Assembly: GCF_043099315.1 (NCBI RefSeq)
Contig: NZ_CP170746.1
DNA: 64,000 nucleotides
Reading direction: 5' to 3' (one strand)
Source: Chlorogloeopsis fritschii
GTDB taxonomy: Bacteria > Cyanobacteriota > Cyanobacteriia > Cyanobacteriales > Nostocaceae
Of this stretch, positions 17,329 to 25,097 are shown piece after piece. The notes below the pieces were generated by a model. That model was not told the origin of the DNA. It saw nothing but the letters and a program-made list of their open reading frames with translations, and did not search any database. Both the position numbers and the translations under genes were made by a program. Within the stretch, counting starts at the first letter, position 1; the number at the start of each line of letters is the position of its first letter.

Positions 17329-18501
17329 ATGAAAATAGCGGTTGCTAGAGAAATTGAAGTTTGTGAACGTCGTGTGGCTCTGATTCCCGACACTGTAGCG
17401 CGCTTGGTAAAACAAGGCTTAGAAGTGTGGGTGGAAGCAGGAGCGGGGGAGCGAGCTTTCTTTAGCGATGCTGCTTATGAAGCAGCAGGAGCAACAATTA
17501 TTGCTGACAATAGTAAATTATGGGGTGAAGCAGATATTCTGCTTAAAGTCAGTCCACCACAAGAGCGGGAAGATGGGCGTTCAGAAATTGATTTGCTCAA
17601 AGCAGGATCAGTACTGATTAGCTTTCTCAATCCTTTAGGAAATCCAGTTGTGGCAAAGCGATTGGCAGAGCGTCAGGTAAGTGCGGTCGCTATGGAGATG
17701 ATTCCCCGCACTACAAGAGCGCAAAGTATGGATGCTTTGTCGTCTCAAGCTTCGATCGCGGGTTATAAAGCAGTATTAATTGCCACTGCAGCATTGCCTA
17801 AATACTTTCCGATGCTGACAACAGCGGCTGGCACGATCGCTCCTGCAAAGGTATTTATAATGGGTGCTGGTGTTGCTGGTTTGCAAGCAATAGCCACTGC
17901 TAGAAGGCTGGGATCGGTGGTAGAAGCTTTTGATATTCGCCCCGCTGTGAAAGAAGAAGTGCAAAGCCTTGGGGCAAAATTTGTGGAAGTCAAATTAGAC
18001 GAAGAAACTACTACATCTGGTGGTTACGCTAAGGAAATTTCCGAAGCTAGCAAGCAGCGCACCCAAGAAGTTGTTGCGCAACATATCAAGAATGCAGACG
18101 TTGTTATTACTACTGCTCAAGTTCCGGGTAAAAAAGCACCGCTATTGGTAACTCAGGAGATGGTAGCGCAGATGAAACCGGGTTCTGTAATTGTAGATAT
18201 TGCTGCAGAACAAGGTGGTAACTGTGCTTGCACCGATCCCGGCAAAGATATTGTCTGGAATGGAATCACCATCATCGGCCCAATTAATTTACCATCTTCA
18301 ATGCCAGTCCATGCTAGCCAATTGTATGCCAAGAATTTGACATCTTTAATGCAACTGCTGATTAAAGATAAAGCTGTGCATCTAGATTTTGCTGATGACA
18401 TCATTGATGCGGCTTGTATCACCCATGCTGGTGAAATTCGCTCCTCACGCATCAAAGAGGCGCTGCAAGCTCTTGATGTTCAACAGTCAGCAGTTAGTTA
18501 A
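17329..18501 (+). CDS. pntA: NAD(P) transhydrogenase subunit alpha part 1
   Basis: This 390-aa protein is the NAD(H)-binding domain I of proton-translocating transhydrogenase. It has the N-terminal MKIAVAREIEVCERRVALIP, the RTTRAQSMDALSSQASIAGY region that contacts NAD, the Rossmann loop GAGVAGLQ (179-186) and the downstream acidic residue in EAFDIRP. With the membrane subunits it couples hydride transfer between NAD(H) and NADP(H) to proton movement. As in other cyanobacteria, the membrane helices are in a separate gene (next entry). A good AGGAG site precedes the ATG. Confidence 0.95.
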   Translation: MKIAVAREIEVCERRVALIPDTVARLVKQGLEVWVEAGAGERAFFSDAAYEAAGATIIADNSKLWGEADILLKVSPPQEREDGRSEIDLLKAGSVLISFLNPLGNPVVAKRLAERQVSAVAMEMIPRTTRAQSMDALSSQASIAGYKAVLIATAALPKYFPMLTTAAGTIAPAKVFIMGAGVAGLQAIATARRLGSVVEAFDIRPAVKEEVQSLGAKFVEVKLDEETTTSGGYAKEISEASKQRTQEVVAQHIKNADVVITTAQVPGKKAPLLVTQEMVAQMKPGSVIVDIAAEQGGNCACTDPGKDIVWNGITIIGPINLPSSMPVHASQLYAKNLTSLMQLLIKDKAVHLDFADDIIDAACITHAGEIRSSRIKEALQALDVQQSAVS

Positions 18502-18502
18502 A

Positions 18503-18564
18503 TAGGGACTAGGGGCTAGGGAATTTTAGCTCTCTAGCCCCTAGCCTCTAGCCTCTAGCCCCTA
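18503..18564. repeat. CTAGCCC heptamer cluster between pntAA and pntAB
   Basis: GGGACTAGGGGCTAGGG is followed by CTCTAGCCCCTAGCC and further CTAGCCT/CTAGCCC units. The first part is the reverse complement of the second, giving a potential stem-loop inside the operon that might tune expression of the downstream genes. Confidence 0.75.
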
Positions 18565-18582
18565 ATAAAGGATTTACTCAAC

Positions 18583-18873
18583 ATGACAGAAGCATTAATC
18601 GCTGCTTTGTTTGTATTTGTTTTGGCATCATTTACCGGATTTGAAGTTATTAACAAAGTACCACCGACTTTGCATACACCTTTAATGTCAGGTTCTAATG
18701 CTATTTCTGGCATTGCTGTTTTGGGGGCAATTGTAGCTTCCGGTGCGAAAGAGTGGAATTTGTCAGTCATTCTCGGTTTGATTGCTATTGTGCTGGCAAC
18801 TATCAACGTGGTGGGTGGTTTCCTCGTCACCGATCGGATGTTGCAAATGTTCAAGAAGAAAGCAAGTAGTTAA
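18583..18873 (+). CDS. pntAB: NAD(P) transhydrogenase subunit alpha part 2
   Basis: This 96-aa protein consists of three closely packed hydrophobic helices (TEALIAALFVFVLASFTGF; SGSNAISGIAVLGAIVASG; ILGLIAIVLATINVVGGFLV) and a short basic tail, with VINKVPPTLHTPLMSGSNAI matching the conserved loop of the transhydrogenase alpha membrane part. It lies between pntAA and pntB and supplies the alpha helices of domain II, the proton channel. The length is normal for a split alpha2 subunit. Confidence 0.93.
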   Translation: MTEALIAALFVFVLASFTGFEVINKVPPTLHTPLMSGSNAISGIAVLGAIVASGAKEWNLSVILGLIAIVLATINVVGGFLVTDRMLQMFKKKASS

Positions 18874-18874
18874 T

Positions 18875-18946
18875 GGTTAATGGCAATCAACAATTAACTA
18901 TTAACAACTAACCACTAGCAATCAATAATTACCAATTACCGCTAAA
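18875..18946. repeat. TTAAC/AATTACC-type degenerate repeats between pntAB and pntB
   Basis: Interleaved GGTTAATGG, CAACAATTAACTATTAAC and AATTACCAATTACC units fill the 75-bp gap up to the pntB ATG. They are of the same class as those before yciI (31611) and devA (50783). Confidence 0.55.
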
Positions 18947-18948
18947 TT

Positions 18949-20352
18949 ATGACTGACTTTTTACCAACTGGAATTCAACTGACGTACTTAGTCGCTGCAT
19001 CTCTGTTTATTTTGGGTTTGAAAAAGCTGGGTTCACCCGCCACAGCACGTCAAGGTAATGTTGTTGCAGCTGTGGGAATGCTGTTGGCGATCGCAGCAAC
19101 ACTTTTGGATCAGCACGTATTGAATTTTGAGATGATTTTGTTGGGGTTGGCAATTGGATCGGTTTTGGGTGCGATCGCTGCCTATAAAGTCCAAATGACG
19201 GATATGCCCCAAATGGTAGGCTTGCTAAATGGACTTGGTGGTGCTGCTTCTGCACTCGTTGCTGTGGCTGAGTTTTGGCGGCTGCTGCAACATGGGGAAG
19301 CCATATCCATAGATGCCAACATTTCCATGCTTTTGGATGTGTTAATTGGTGGTGTTACTTTCACAGGCAGTATGGTGGCATTTGCCAAACTGCAAGGGAT
19401 CATGAGCGGTGCTCCAATTACATTTACCTTACAGCAACCCATCAACGTTTTACTGTTAGGTTCCTATGTGGTAGGTAGTGCCTTTTTAATCGTAGCGCCG
19501 CATAACCTGCCTATCTTTTTAGCGATCGTAACAGTTTCTTTAGTTTTGGGCGTGATGTTCGTCATTCCCATCGGCGGCGGTGATATGCCAGTAGTAATTT
19601 CGCTGTTGAACTCATTTTCTGGTTTAGCTGCGGCAGCTGCTGGTTTTGTGGTGATGAACAATATGCTGATCATCGCTGGAGCGTTGGTGGGAGCATCAGG
19701 TATCATCCTCACCGAGATTATGTGTAAGGCGATGAACCGTTCTCTGGTTAGTGTTCTGTTTGGTGCTTTTGGTACTGGTGGAAGTGCAAGTGCCGCTGGT
19801 GGTACTGTTACAACAGATCAAACTGTCCGTAGCATCGATCCCGAAGAAGGCGCGATGATGTTGGGTTATGCTCGTTCTGTGGTGATTGTACCTGGTTATG
19901 GAATGGCGGTAGCGCAAGCACAACATAGCGTGCGCGAATTGGCAGATCAGCTTGAGCGTATGGGTGTTGATGTTAAGTATGCTATTCACCCCGTAGCTGG
20001 AAGAATGCCGGGGCACATGAATGTGTTGCTAGCAGAGGCGAATGTGCCTTACGAGCAACTACACGATATGGAAGATATTAATCCCCAATTTGAGCAAACG
20101 GATGTAGCGTTAGTGATTGGGGCAAATGATGTTGTCAACCCGGCAGCGCGGAGTGATGCCAATAGCCCAATTTACGGGATGCCGATTTTAGAGGTGGATC
20201 GGGCGAAGCAGACAATTGTGATTAAGCGCGGGATGAGTACGGGTTTTGCTGGTGTAGATAACGAGTTGTTCTACAAGGAGAAAACCACGATGCTCTTTGG
20301 TAGTGCTAAAGAAATGGTGGCGAAGTTAGTTGCTGAGGTGAAGCATTTGTAA
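18949..20352 (+). CDS. pntB: NAD(P) transhydrogenase subunit beta
   Basis: This 467-aa protein has about eight to nine membrane helices in the first 260 residues, including GGGDMPVVISLLNSFSGLAA, a hallmark of the proton channel. The C-terminal NADP(H)-binding domain III shows VPGYGMAVAQAQH (dinucleotide loop), HPVAGRMPGHMNVLLAEA and VIGANDVVNPAA. It forms the functional enzyme with PntAA and PntAB in the membrane. A strong terminator follows the stop. Confidence 0.96.
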   Translation: MTDFLPTGIQLTYLVAASLFILGLKKLGSPATARQGNVVAAVGMLLAIAATLLDQHVLNFEMILLGLAIGSVLGAIAAYKVQMTDMPQMVGLLNGLGGAASALVAVAEFWRLLQHGEAISIDANISMLLDVLIGGVTFTGSMVAFAKLQGIMSGAPITFTLQQPINVLLLGSYVVGSAFLIVAPHNLPIFLAIVTVSLVLGVMFVIPIGGGDMPVVISLLNSFSGLAAAAAGFVVMNNMLIIAGALVGASGIILTEIMCKAMNRSLVSVLFGAFGTGGSASAAGGTVTTDQTVRSIDPEEGAMMLGYARSVVIVPGYGMAVAQAQHSVRELADQLERMGVDVKYAIHPVAGRMPGHMNVLLAEANVPYEQLHDMEDINPQFEQTDVALVIGANDVVNPAARSDANSPIYGMPILEVDRAKQTIVIKRGMSTGFAGVDNELFYKEKTTMLFGSAKEMVAKLVAEVKHL

Positions 20353-20419
20353 GGGTTTTTGGGTTTCAGATTTTTAATTTATTGCTAATCCGAAATTACT
20401 TTGGCAGCTAAATGACATG

Positions 20420-20463
20420 AGCTTGCTTTGGGTATATGATGTTCCGCCAAGCAAGCTTTTTTT
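20420..20463 (+). terminator. Rho-independent terminator of the pnt operon
   Basis: AGCTTGCTT (20420-20428) pairs perfectly with AAGCAAGCT (20449-20457) across a 20-nt loop and is followed by a run of seven T. It starts 68 bp after the pntB stop on the same strand. Confidence 0.85.
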
Positions 20464-20531
20464 GTTTGAATATCATTTTCATAGCTATGCTGGCTCTTCT
20501 ATTTCTAATACAATTACTTACTTGCTTAAAA

Positions 20532-20632
20532 TTGACATTATAGCCAAACATGAGATAGTATAAGGTCAGGCAAGGCCTAGGGGTGGTCGTATGACCGCCG
20601 CATCATAAACCGCTGCAAAGCGGTTTTGTTGT
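20532..20632 (+). ncRNA. Candidate small RNA with own promoter and terminator
   Basis: A perfect -35 TTGACA (20532-20537) is followed after 18 nt by a -10-like TAGTAT (20556-20561), predicting a start near 20568. The predicted transcript of about 60 nt holds three short hairpins: AGGC/GCCT (20568-20578), GGTGGTC/GACCGCC with a GTAT loop (20582-20599, one G-U pair), and AAACCGCT/AGCGGTTT with a GCAA tetraloop (20607-20626), the last followed by TTGTTGTTT as a terminator. It has no coding frame. It is not a sequence I recognise (no Yfr1-type CUCCUCAC loop). The convergent DUF3800 gene ends at 20638, just past it. Confidence 0.5.
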
Positions 20633-20637
20633 TTGTA

Positions 20638-21444
20638 TTAGTCATCGAAACAGTAGTATTTAATTCCAATAGTACTAATCTGATTACAAGCTAAACAACA
20701 ATCTACAAGTAAATTGGCTTTCCTCAGGGATAGAAAAGCTTGATTGTTGGTGCTGTCTTTGCTTCGGACGACAGGGTACAAGCATAGGTCAGCTATTTGC
20801 ATTACAGGATTATTTTTTGTCTTGCTATCGATACCGCGTAGTAGTCCAGACAAATCAGCAGCTGACAAAGGAAAGTATTTATCAGCACGGTTGGCATCAA
20901 AAGGATGTCCTACTGAGCGCAAATCATAAAAGTATTGCTTAATCAGTTTGTCTTCAGTTTTCCCTGCTGACTCAAAATAGACCATTAATGTCCCGTTTTT
21001 GAGGGCTGCATACTTAGCTGCTCGTTCCACCAAAATTGTGAAAGCACTTTTCATCATCTCCCAAGTATTCTCGCCGTAAAGTTCCAAGTAGCGTTTAAGA
21101 TATCCATGGCGAGAGACAACGCAAGCGTGAACAATGATAGGACAACTAATAATGGTGATTGTAAGGTCTTCCATAAAGCGATTTTGCTCTTCTTGTGGAA
21201 GTTTTCCTATCCAGGCAAAGCGCTTTTTTCGAGAACGTATTTCATTGCCATGTAAAGGTATTTCTTGAGGAATATTCCAACGGTTTTTCAAGTCTGTTAA
21301 TAATGTTTTAATGAGATTCTCGTCACCTCTCTTAATTAAAACACCGCCCATAGCAAAGAAAGGATATTGATCGTTCGGATCTGGTTTTGCACTTCCAGAA
21401 TCATCAAGGTATAGAGCAAATTCCTGCTCGTCTTCCTCATTCAT
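20638..21444 (-). CDS. DUF3800 domain protein
   Basis: This 268-aa protein starts with FALYLDDSGSAKPDP, the acidic-strand signature of DUF3800, and has FFAMGGVLI shortly after. Later it shows LMVYFESAGKTEDKLIKQYF and a C-terminal NPVMQIADLCLYPVVR, where the Asp is also conserved. The family has an RNase H-like acidic site and is often found near mobile or defence genes, but its activity is not established. Here it stands alone between the candidate small RNA and a histidine kinase, with no defence partner visible. Confidence 0.85.
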   Translation of the reverse strand: MNEEDEQEFALYLDDSGSAKPDPNDQYPFFAMGGVLIKRGDENLIKTLLTDLKNRWNIPQEIPLHGNEIRSRKKRFAWIGKLPQEEQNRFMEDLTITIISCPIIVHACVVSRHGYLKRYLELYGENTWEMMKSAFTILVERAAKYAALKNGTLMVYFESAGKTEDKLIKQYFYDLRSVGHPFDANRADKYFPLSAADLSGLLRGIDSKTKNNPVMQIADLCLYPVVRSKDSTNNQAFLSLRKANLLVDCCLACNQISTIGIKYYCFDD

Positions 21445-21564
21445 ACTGTATCTCCCTTACGTAAATGACCTAAAGAGCACAAATAAAAGTAACATTGCCT
21501 ACTATATCTTGCTATTAGTAGGCAATGCCAACCCTATTACTTTTCGCTGATAACTGATCGCTAA

Positions 21565-23709
21565 CTAAATGAGCGCACAAAACGATCGCGCGATCGGAAT
21601 TTCAATCCAAAATTCGCTGCCTTTACCAGGTTCAGAAAAACATTTAATTTGTCCGCCGTGTTTTTCGACGATAATTTGGTAGCTAATTGATAGTCCTAAA
21701 CCTGTACCTTTACCGGGTTCTTTGGTGGTGAAGAAGGGATCAAAAATGCGCGATCGCACTTGTTCGGGAATGCCCGGCCCATTGTCTTGAATGCGAATCA
21801 CAATAGAATTATCTGATGTAAGTTCTGTGCGAATCTGGATTTGTGGGGTTGGGTACTGGTGATTGGGTACTGGTGATTGGGTATCGGGAAAAGCTCTTCC
21901 TAGTCCCCAGTCCCTAGTCCCTAGTCCCTCTTCTAAGGCATCAATGGCATTACTAAGAATGTTCATAAATACCTGATTGAGTTGCGCGGCGTGACACTCT
22001 ACCAAAGGTAATTCACCATATTCCTTCAAGATCTCAATATCAGCAGTATCTGCATGATTTTTCAGTCGATGTTGCAAAATCAACAAGGTACTGTCGATGC
22101 CTTCATGGATGTCAACTGATTTGATCTCCGCATGATCGAGGCGCGAGAAAGTGCGTAAAGACAGCACTAATTCACAGATGCGCTCTGCACCTAACATCAT
22201 TGAGTTAAGAGTGGTTGGCAAGTCTTCTGCGATGTAGTCTATTTCCATTGCTGCCCCTTGTTCTTGAATTTCTGGTATGGGGTTGGGATAGTGTTGCTGG
22301 TAGAGATGCAGCATTTTCAGCAAATTTTCGGTGTATTCCGCAACGTAGCTAATGTTACCAACGATAAAATTCACAGGATTGTTAATTTCATGAGCTACCC
22401 CAGCCACTAACTGTCCTAAACCTGCCATTTTTTCACTTTGAATCAACTGTGCCTGAGTCTGCTGTAACTCTTTGAGGGTGTGGGCAAGTTCTTCTTTTTG
22501 GCGCTGAGTTTGCTCTAGTAATTCCGCGTGCTGTAAAGCCACACCTAATTGGGTACTGATTTGAAGAAGTAAATATATCTCGTCTTCTTCCCACTTTCGA
22601 GGTTTGGAGTTTTGATAGACTGCTAGCAAGCCCCAGAGTTTTTGATGGTGATATATGGCGATAATTACATAAGCTTTTGCTTGATAAGCTTCTAATACTT
22701 GAAGGTAACAGTCGTTAAAGCCAGCGTTATGGATATTATCACAAATGCGGTATAATTCACCTTTGGTGAAGCGTCCTCCTTGTGTATCTTGCAAGTAAGT
22801 ATCTACAACTGGGGGACGAGCTAAATCTTTGGCGCTACATTCGCTAATGTTTCTCCGTATTTCTGGTTGCTGTAACTGTGCTTGTATTAATGGAATCCAA
22901 CCTTCAGCCGCTGATTCAAATACGAATTCACCACTCCAGTCTGGATTAAAGCGATAGATACCAACGCGATCGGCAGTTAGCAGTTGCCTAAGTTCTTGGG
23001 TAGTTGTGCGAAAAATGGTTTCTAAATCAAGAGACTGACGAATTTTCTCAATGGTTATGGCTGCAATTTTTTGCCATTGTGCTGTTCTTTCTCGTGCTGC
23101 AACTTGTGCTAATTGGGCTGATTGTGCTTTTATCTGTTCTAGATAATCTGCTTTTTGTAATGCGACTTCTAAATACTCGGCAATTTGACTGGCAAATTCT
23201 ATTTCAGCATTCTGCCAGTGACGAGGGCTGCTGCATTGATGAATGCATAACAATCCCCAAAGTTGTTCTCCTTTGAGTAAGGGTACAATTATATAGGCGC
23301 GGACTTGAAATCTTTGTAATATTTGAACATAACAATCGCTAAAATCTTGTTGATAAATGTCAGAAATGACATTGATACGCCCTTGCTGATAAAGTTCGGC
23401 AAACCGCACACCGAAGCAATGAGCGTGAGCTCCTTCAGCGATGATAGATTTCCATTCTGGGGCTACGTCTTCAAAGAGAAATTCTCCTTCCCATCCTAAA
23501 TTAGGGAAAAATCGAAATACTACAACGCGATCGGCATTGAGCAGTTGGCGAACATCGGTAATACTCGTTTTGAAAATGGTTTCTATATCTAGGGACTTAC
23601 GAATGCCAGCTATAACTCTAGCTATGGCTTTTTGTTGCTCTAATTGAGCTTGAGATTCTAAATTATTTGAGCTTGATTGTATTGGTTTGATGATGAATGT
23701 GTCTTCCAT
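21565..23709 (-). CDS. GAF-GAF sensor histidine kinase
   Basis: This 714-aa cytoplasmic kinase has GAF1 (about 40-185) and GAF2 (about 225-395), a coiled-coil linker, a dimerisation/phosphoacceptor helix with His440 in AGVAHEINNPV, and an ATPase domain with N-box SNAID (586-590), G1 DNGPGIP (642-648) and GTGLGLS (668-674). No membrane segment. Both GAF domains place a Cys (126 and 334, each in DCY) where cyanobacteriochromes attach bilin, but the usual His partner is Tyr and the Asp of the DxCF motif is missing (AHCF in GAF1), so light sensing is uncertain. A repeat-derived insertion of about 30 residues lies at 593-622. No response regulator is adjacent. Confidence 0.9.
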   Translation of the reverse strand: MEDTFIIKPIQSSSNNLESQAQLEQQKAIARVIAGIRKSLDIETIFKTSITDVRQLLNADRVVVFRFFPNLGWEGEFLFEDVAPEWKSIIAEGAHAHCFGVRFAELYQQGRINVISDIYQQDFSDCYVQILQRFQVRAYIIVPLLKGEQLWGLLCIHQCSSPRHWQNAEIEFASQIAEYLEVALQKADYLEQIKAQSAQLAQVAARERTAQWQKIAAITIEKIRQSLDLETIFRTTTQELRQLLTADRVGIYRFNPDWSGEFVFESAAEGWIPLIQAQLQQPEIRRNISECSAKDLARPPVVDTYLQDTQGGRFTKGELYRICDNIHNAGFNDCYLQVLEAYQAKAYVIIAIYHHQKLWGLLAVYQNSKPRKWEEDEIYLLLQISTQLGVALQHAELLEQTQRQKEELAHTLKELQQTQAQLIQSEKMAGLGQLVAGVAHEINNPVNFIVGNISYVAEYTENLLKMLHLYQQHYPNPIPEIQEQGAAMEIDYIAEDLPTTLNSMMLGAERICELVLSLRTFSRLDHAEIKSVDIHEGIDSTLLILQHRLKNHADTADIEILKEYGELPLVECHAAQLNQVFMNILSNAIDALEEGLGTRDWGLGRAFPDTQSPVPNHQYPTPQIQIRTELTSDNSIVIRIQDNGPGIPEQVRSRIFDPFFTTKEPGKGTGLGLSISYQIIVEKHGGQIKCFSEPGKGSEFWIEIPIARSFCALI
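21844..21933. repeat. Heptamer repeat inserted in frame in the kinase ATPase domain
   Basis: Plus-strand GGGTACTGGTGATTGGG-type units followed by CCCTAGTCCCTAGTCCCT encode kinase residues about 593-622 (GLGTRDWGLG, then SPVPNHQYPTPQ). The same repeat classes fill the spacer at 14820-14946. The reading frame is kept, and the insertion falls between the N-box and the G1 box. Confidence 0.8.
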
Positions 23710-24103
23710 TGCAACTGGGAATATTAATATAAAACTTCTTATATTTAATGCTTCCCATAAAATTAAGCTAAATAACTGTTATTTACACAAACTAAAAATA
23801 CATAATAGTTAAAAGGCAAAATTATTAAATTTTAAAAAATATTTTTAGAGAGGGTTAAATCAGAATTATACTATCTGCTTAAATTCAATTGGATATATAT
23901 ACTGTAAAAATATTTAAATATTATTAAAGACAGAAATTAATTGAGAGAATTTACGCAAAAAATTTTATTGATCAAAGTAACTTTTTCCTTTTTTAGGTAA
24001 TATTATAAACTATAAAATTAGGGTGCGTCACCTTACAATAACACACCCTCGTATTTACTACTATTTATGCGCTAAGTCTGTACGATGGGAAATGCGATCG
24101 CAC
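23710..24103. other. AT-rich spacer with terminator-like hairpin
   Basis: No gene seen. The spacer is very AT-rich, and probably includes the kinase promoter. At 24021-24048 GGGTGCGT can pair with ACACACCC (one mismatch), 56 bp after the FKBP stop on the minus strand; it resembles the hairpin at 12209-12234 and may end the FKBP transcript. Confidence 0.5.
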
Positions 24104-24532
24104 TCAGTTAATCTCAACTAGCTGGATATCGAAAATCAGTTCTTGTCCTGCCAGGGGATGATTTGCATCCAGAGTCACTTCAGCTTCTGATACATTAGTG
24201 ACAACAACTGGAATTGCTTGACCACTACTTTGAGAAATTTGCAGCAGCTGTCCAACCTCAAGGGATACATCTGTTGGTATGCGTTGCCGTTCTACTATCA
24301 TCACCAATTCTGGACGATAGGGGCCATAAGCTTGTTCGGCTGAAATGTTTGTAGTTTTGGATTCTCCCGGACTCATACCAACCACAGCCTCTTCAAAGCC
24401 GGGAATGACTATCCCTTCACCAATAGAGAACTGTAAAGGATCTCGACCACTAGAGGAATCAAATACAGTACCATCATCTAATTTGCCTGTATAGTGAACT
24501 TTCACAGTATCACCAGGTTTGGCTTGTAACAT
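24104..24532 (-). CDS. FKBP-type peptidyl-prolyl isomerase, SlyD-like
   Basis: This 142-aa protein opens with the FKBP strand GDTVKVHYTGKLDDGTVFDS and FSIGEGIVIPGFEEAVVGM, then MSPGESKTTNISAEQAYG, an inserted flap, and a closing half with TLDANHPLAGQELIFDIQL, all classic for the SlyD group, where the flap is a chaperone (IF) domain. It isomerises prolyl bonds and assists folding in the cytoplasm. The His-rich metal-binding C-terminal tail of E. coli SlyD is absent. No signal peptide. The gene is monocistronic. Confidence 0.93.
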   Translation of the reverse strand: MLQAKPGDTVKVHYTGKLDDGTVFDSSSGRDPLQFSIGEGIVIPGFEEAVVGMSPGESKTTNISAEQAYGPYRPELVMIVERQRIPTDVSLEVGQLLQISQSSGQAIPVVVTNVSEAEVTLDANHPLAGQELIFDIQLVEIN

Positions 24533-25097
24533 TTTTATCTCCTTTCTTTTTGTACATGGAGCTAATTAGCAACCTTCTTTTTATAGTTGAGCAACCGATC
24601 GTAATTTCTGCAATCTGAAATCAATTACTACTGTGTCCTACTTAATTGTAGAGATACTTCTCCATTACTTCAGGGCGTAAGCTAGTAAGCTCAAAGGCTT
24701 CATTACTTGAAATGCATTCACCTTAAGATTATATGCTTACCTATCTAGAAGCTTAGTCACAAAAATTTATTTGACAAAGCTTCGCTCGTGTTTGGTAAAT
24801 CGTTTGTTTTTAACTTTTGATTTCCTTTGTCCTCTCTAGTTCAAGTAGTGATTAATCCAGGTTTGCTTAAATCAGACCAGCTAAAGGTTAAAAACAGATA
24901 TAGCTCCTTATTTCATCTCTGTTCACTATACTTTCCCACCGTAGTACTGCTATGAACAAAGTCATCCTTATTTTGTTATTTATTAATATTTCTATTTTAG
25001 TAATTTGAACCAGAATCTCCTTCTTTCTTTCATTAGATGCGAAAACGATTCTAGCGGTTTCGGTACTTGTGGACAATCGAGTCACTGTACCACGCTC
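24533..25097. other. 565-bp spacer without a convincing gene
   Basis: A 65-codon minus-strand frame at 24888-25085 exists but shows no family features, no start signal and no compositional support. I see no tRNA, repeat or strong terminator. The region lies between the nnr stop (25098) and the FKBP start and should contain the FKBP promoter. Confidence 0.45.

Noticed and set aside
24888..25085. 65-codon minus-strand frame upstream of nnr's end
   Set aside because: No homology, no start signal, AT-rich spacer composition.
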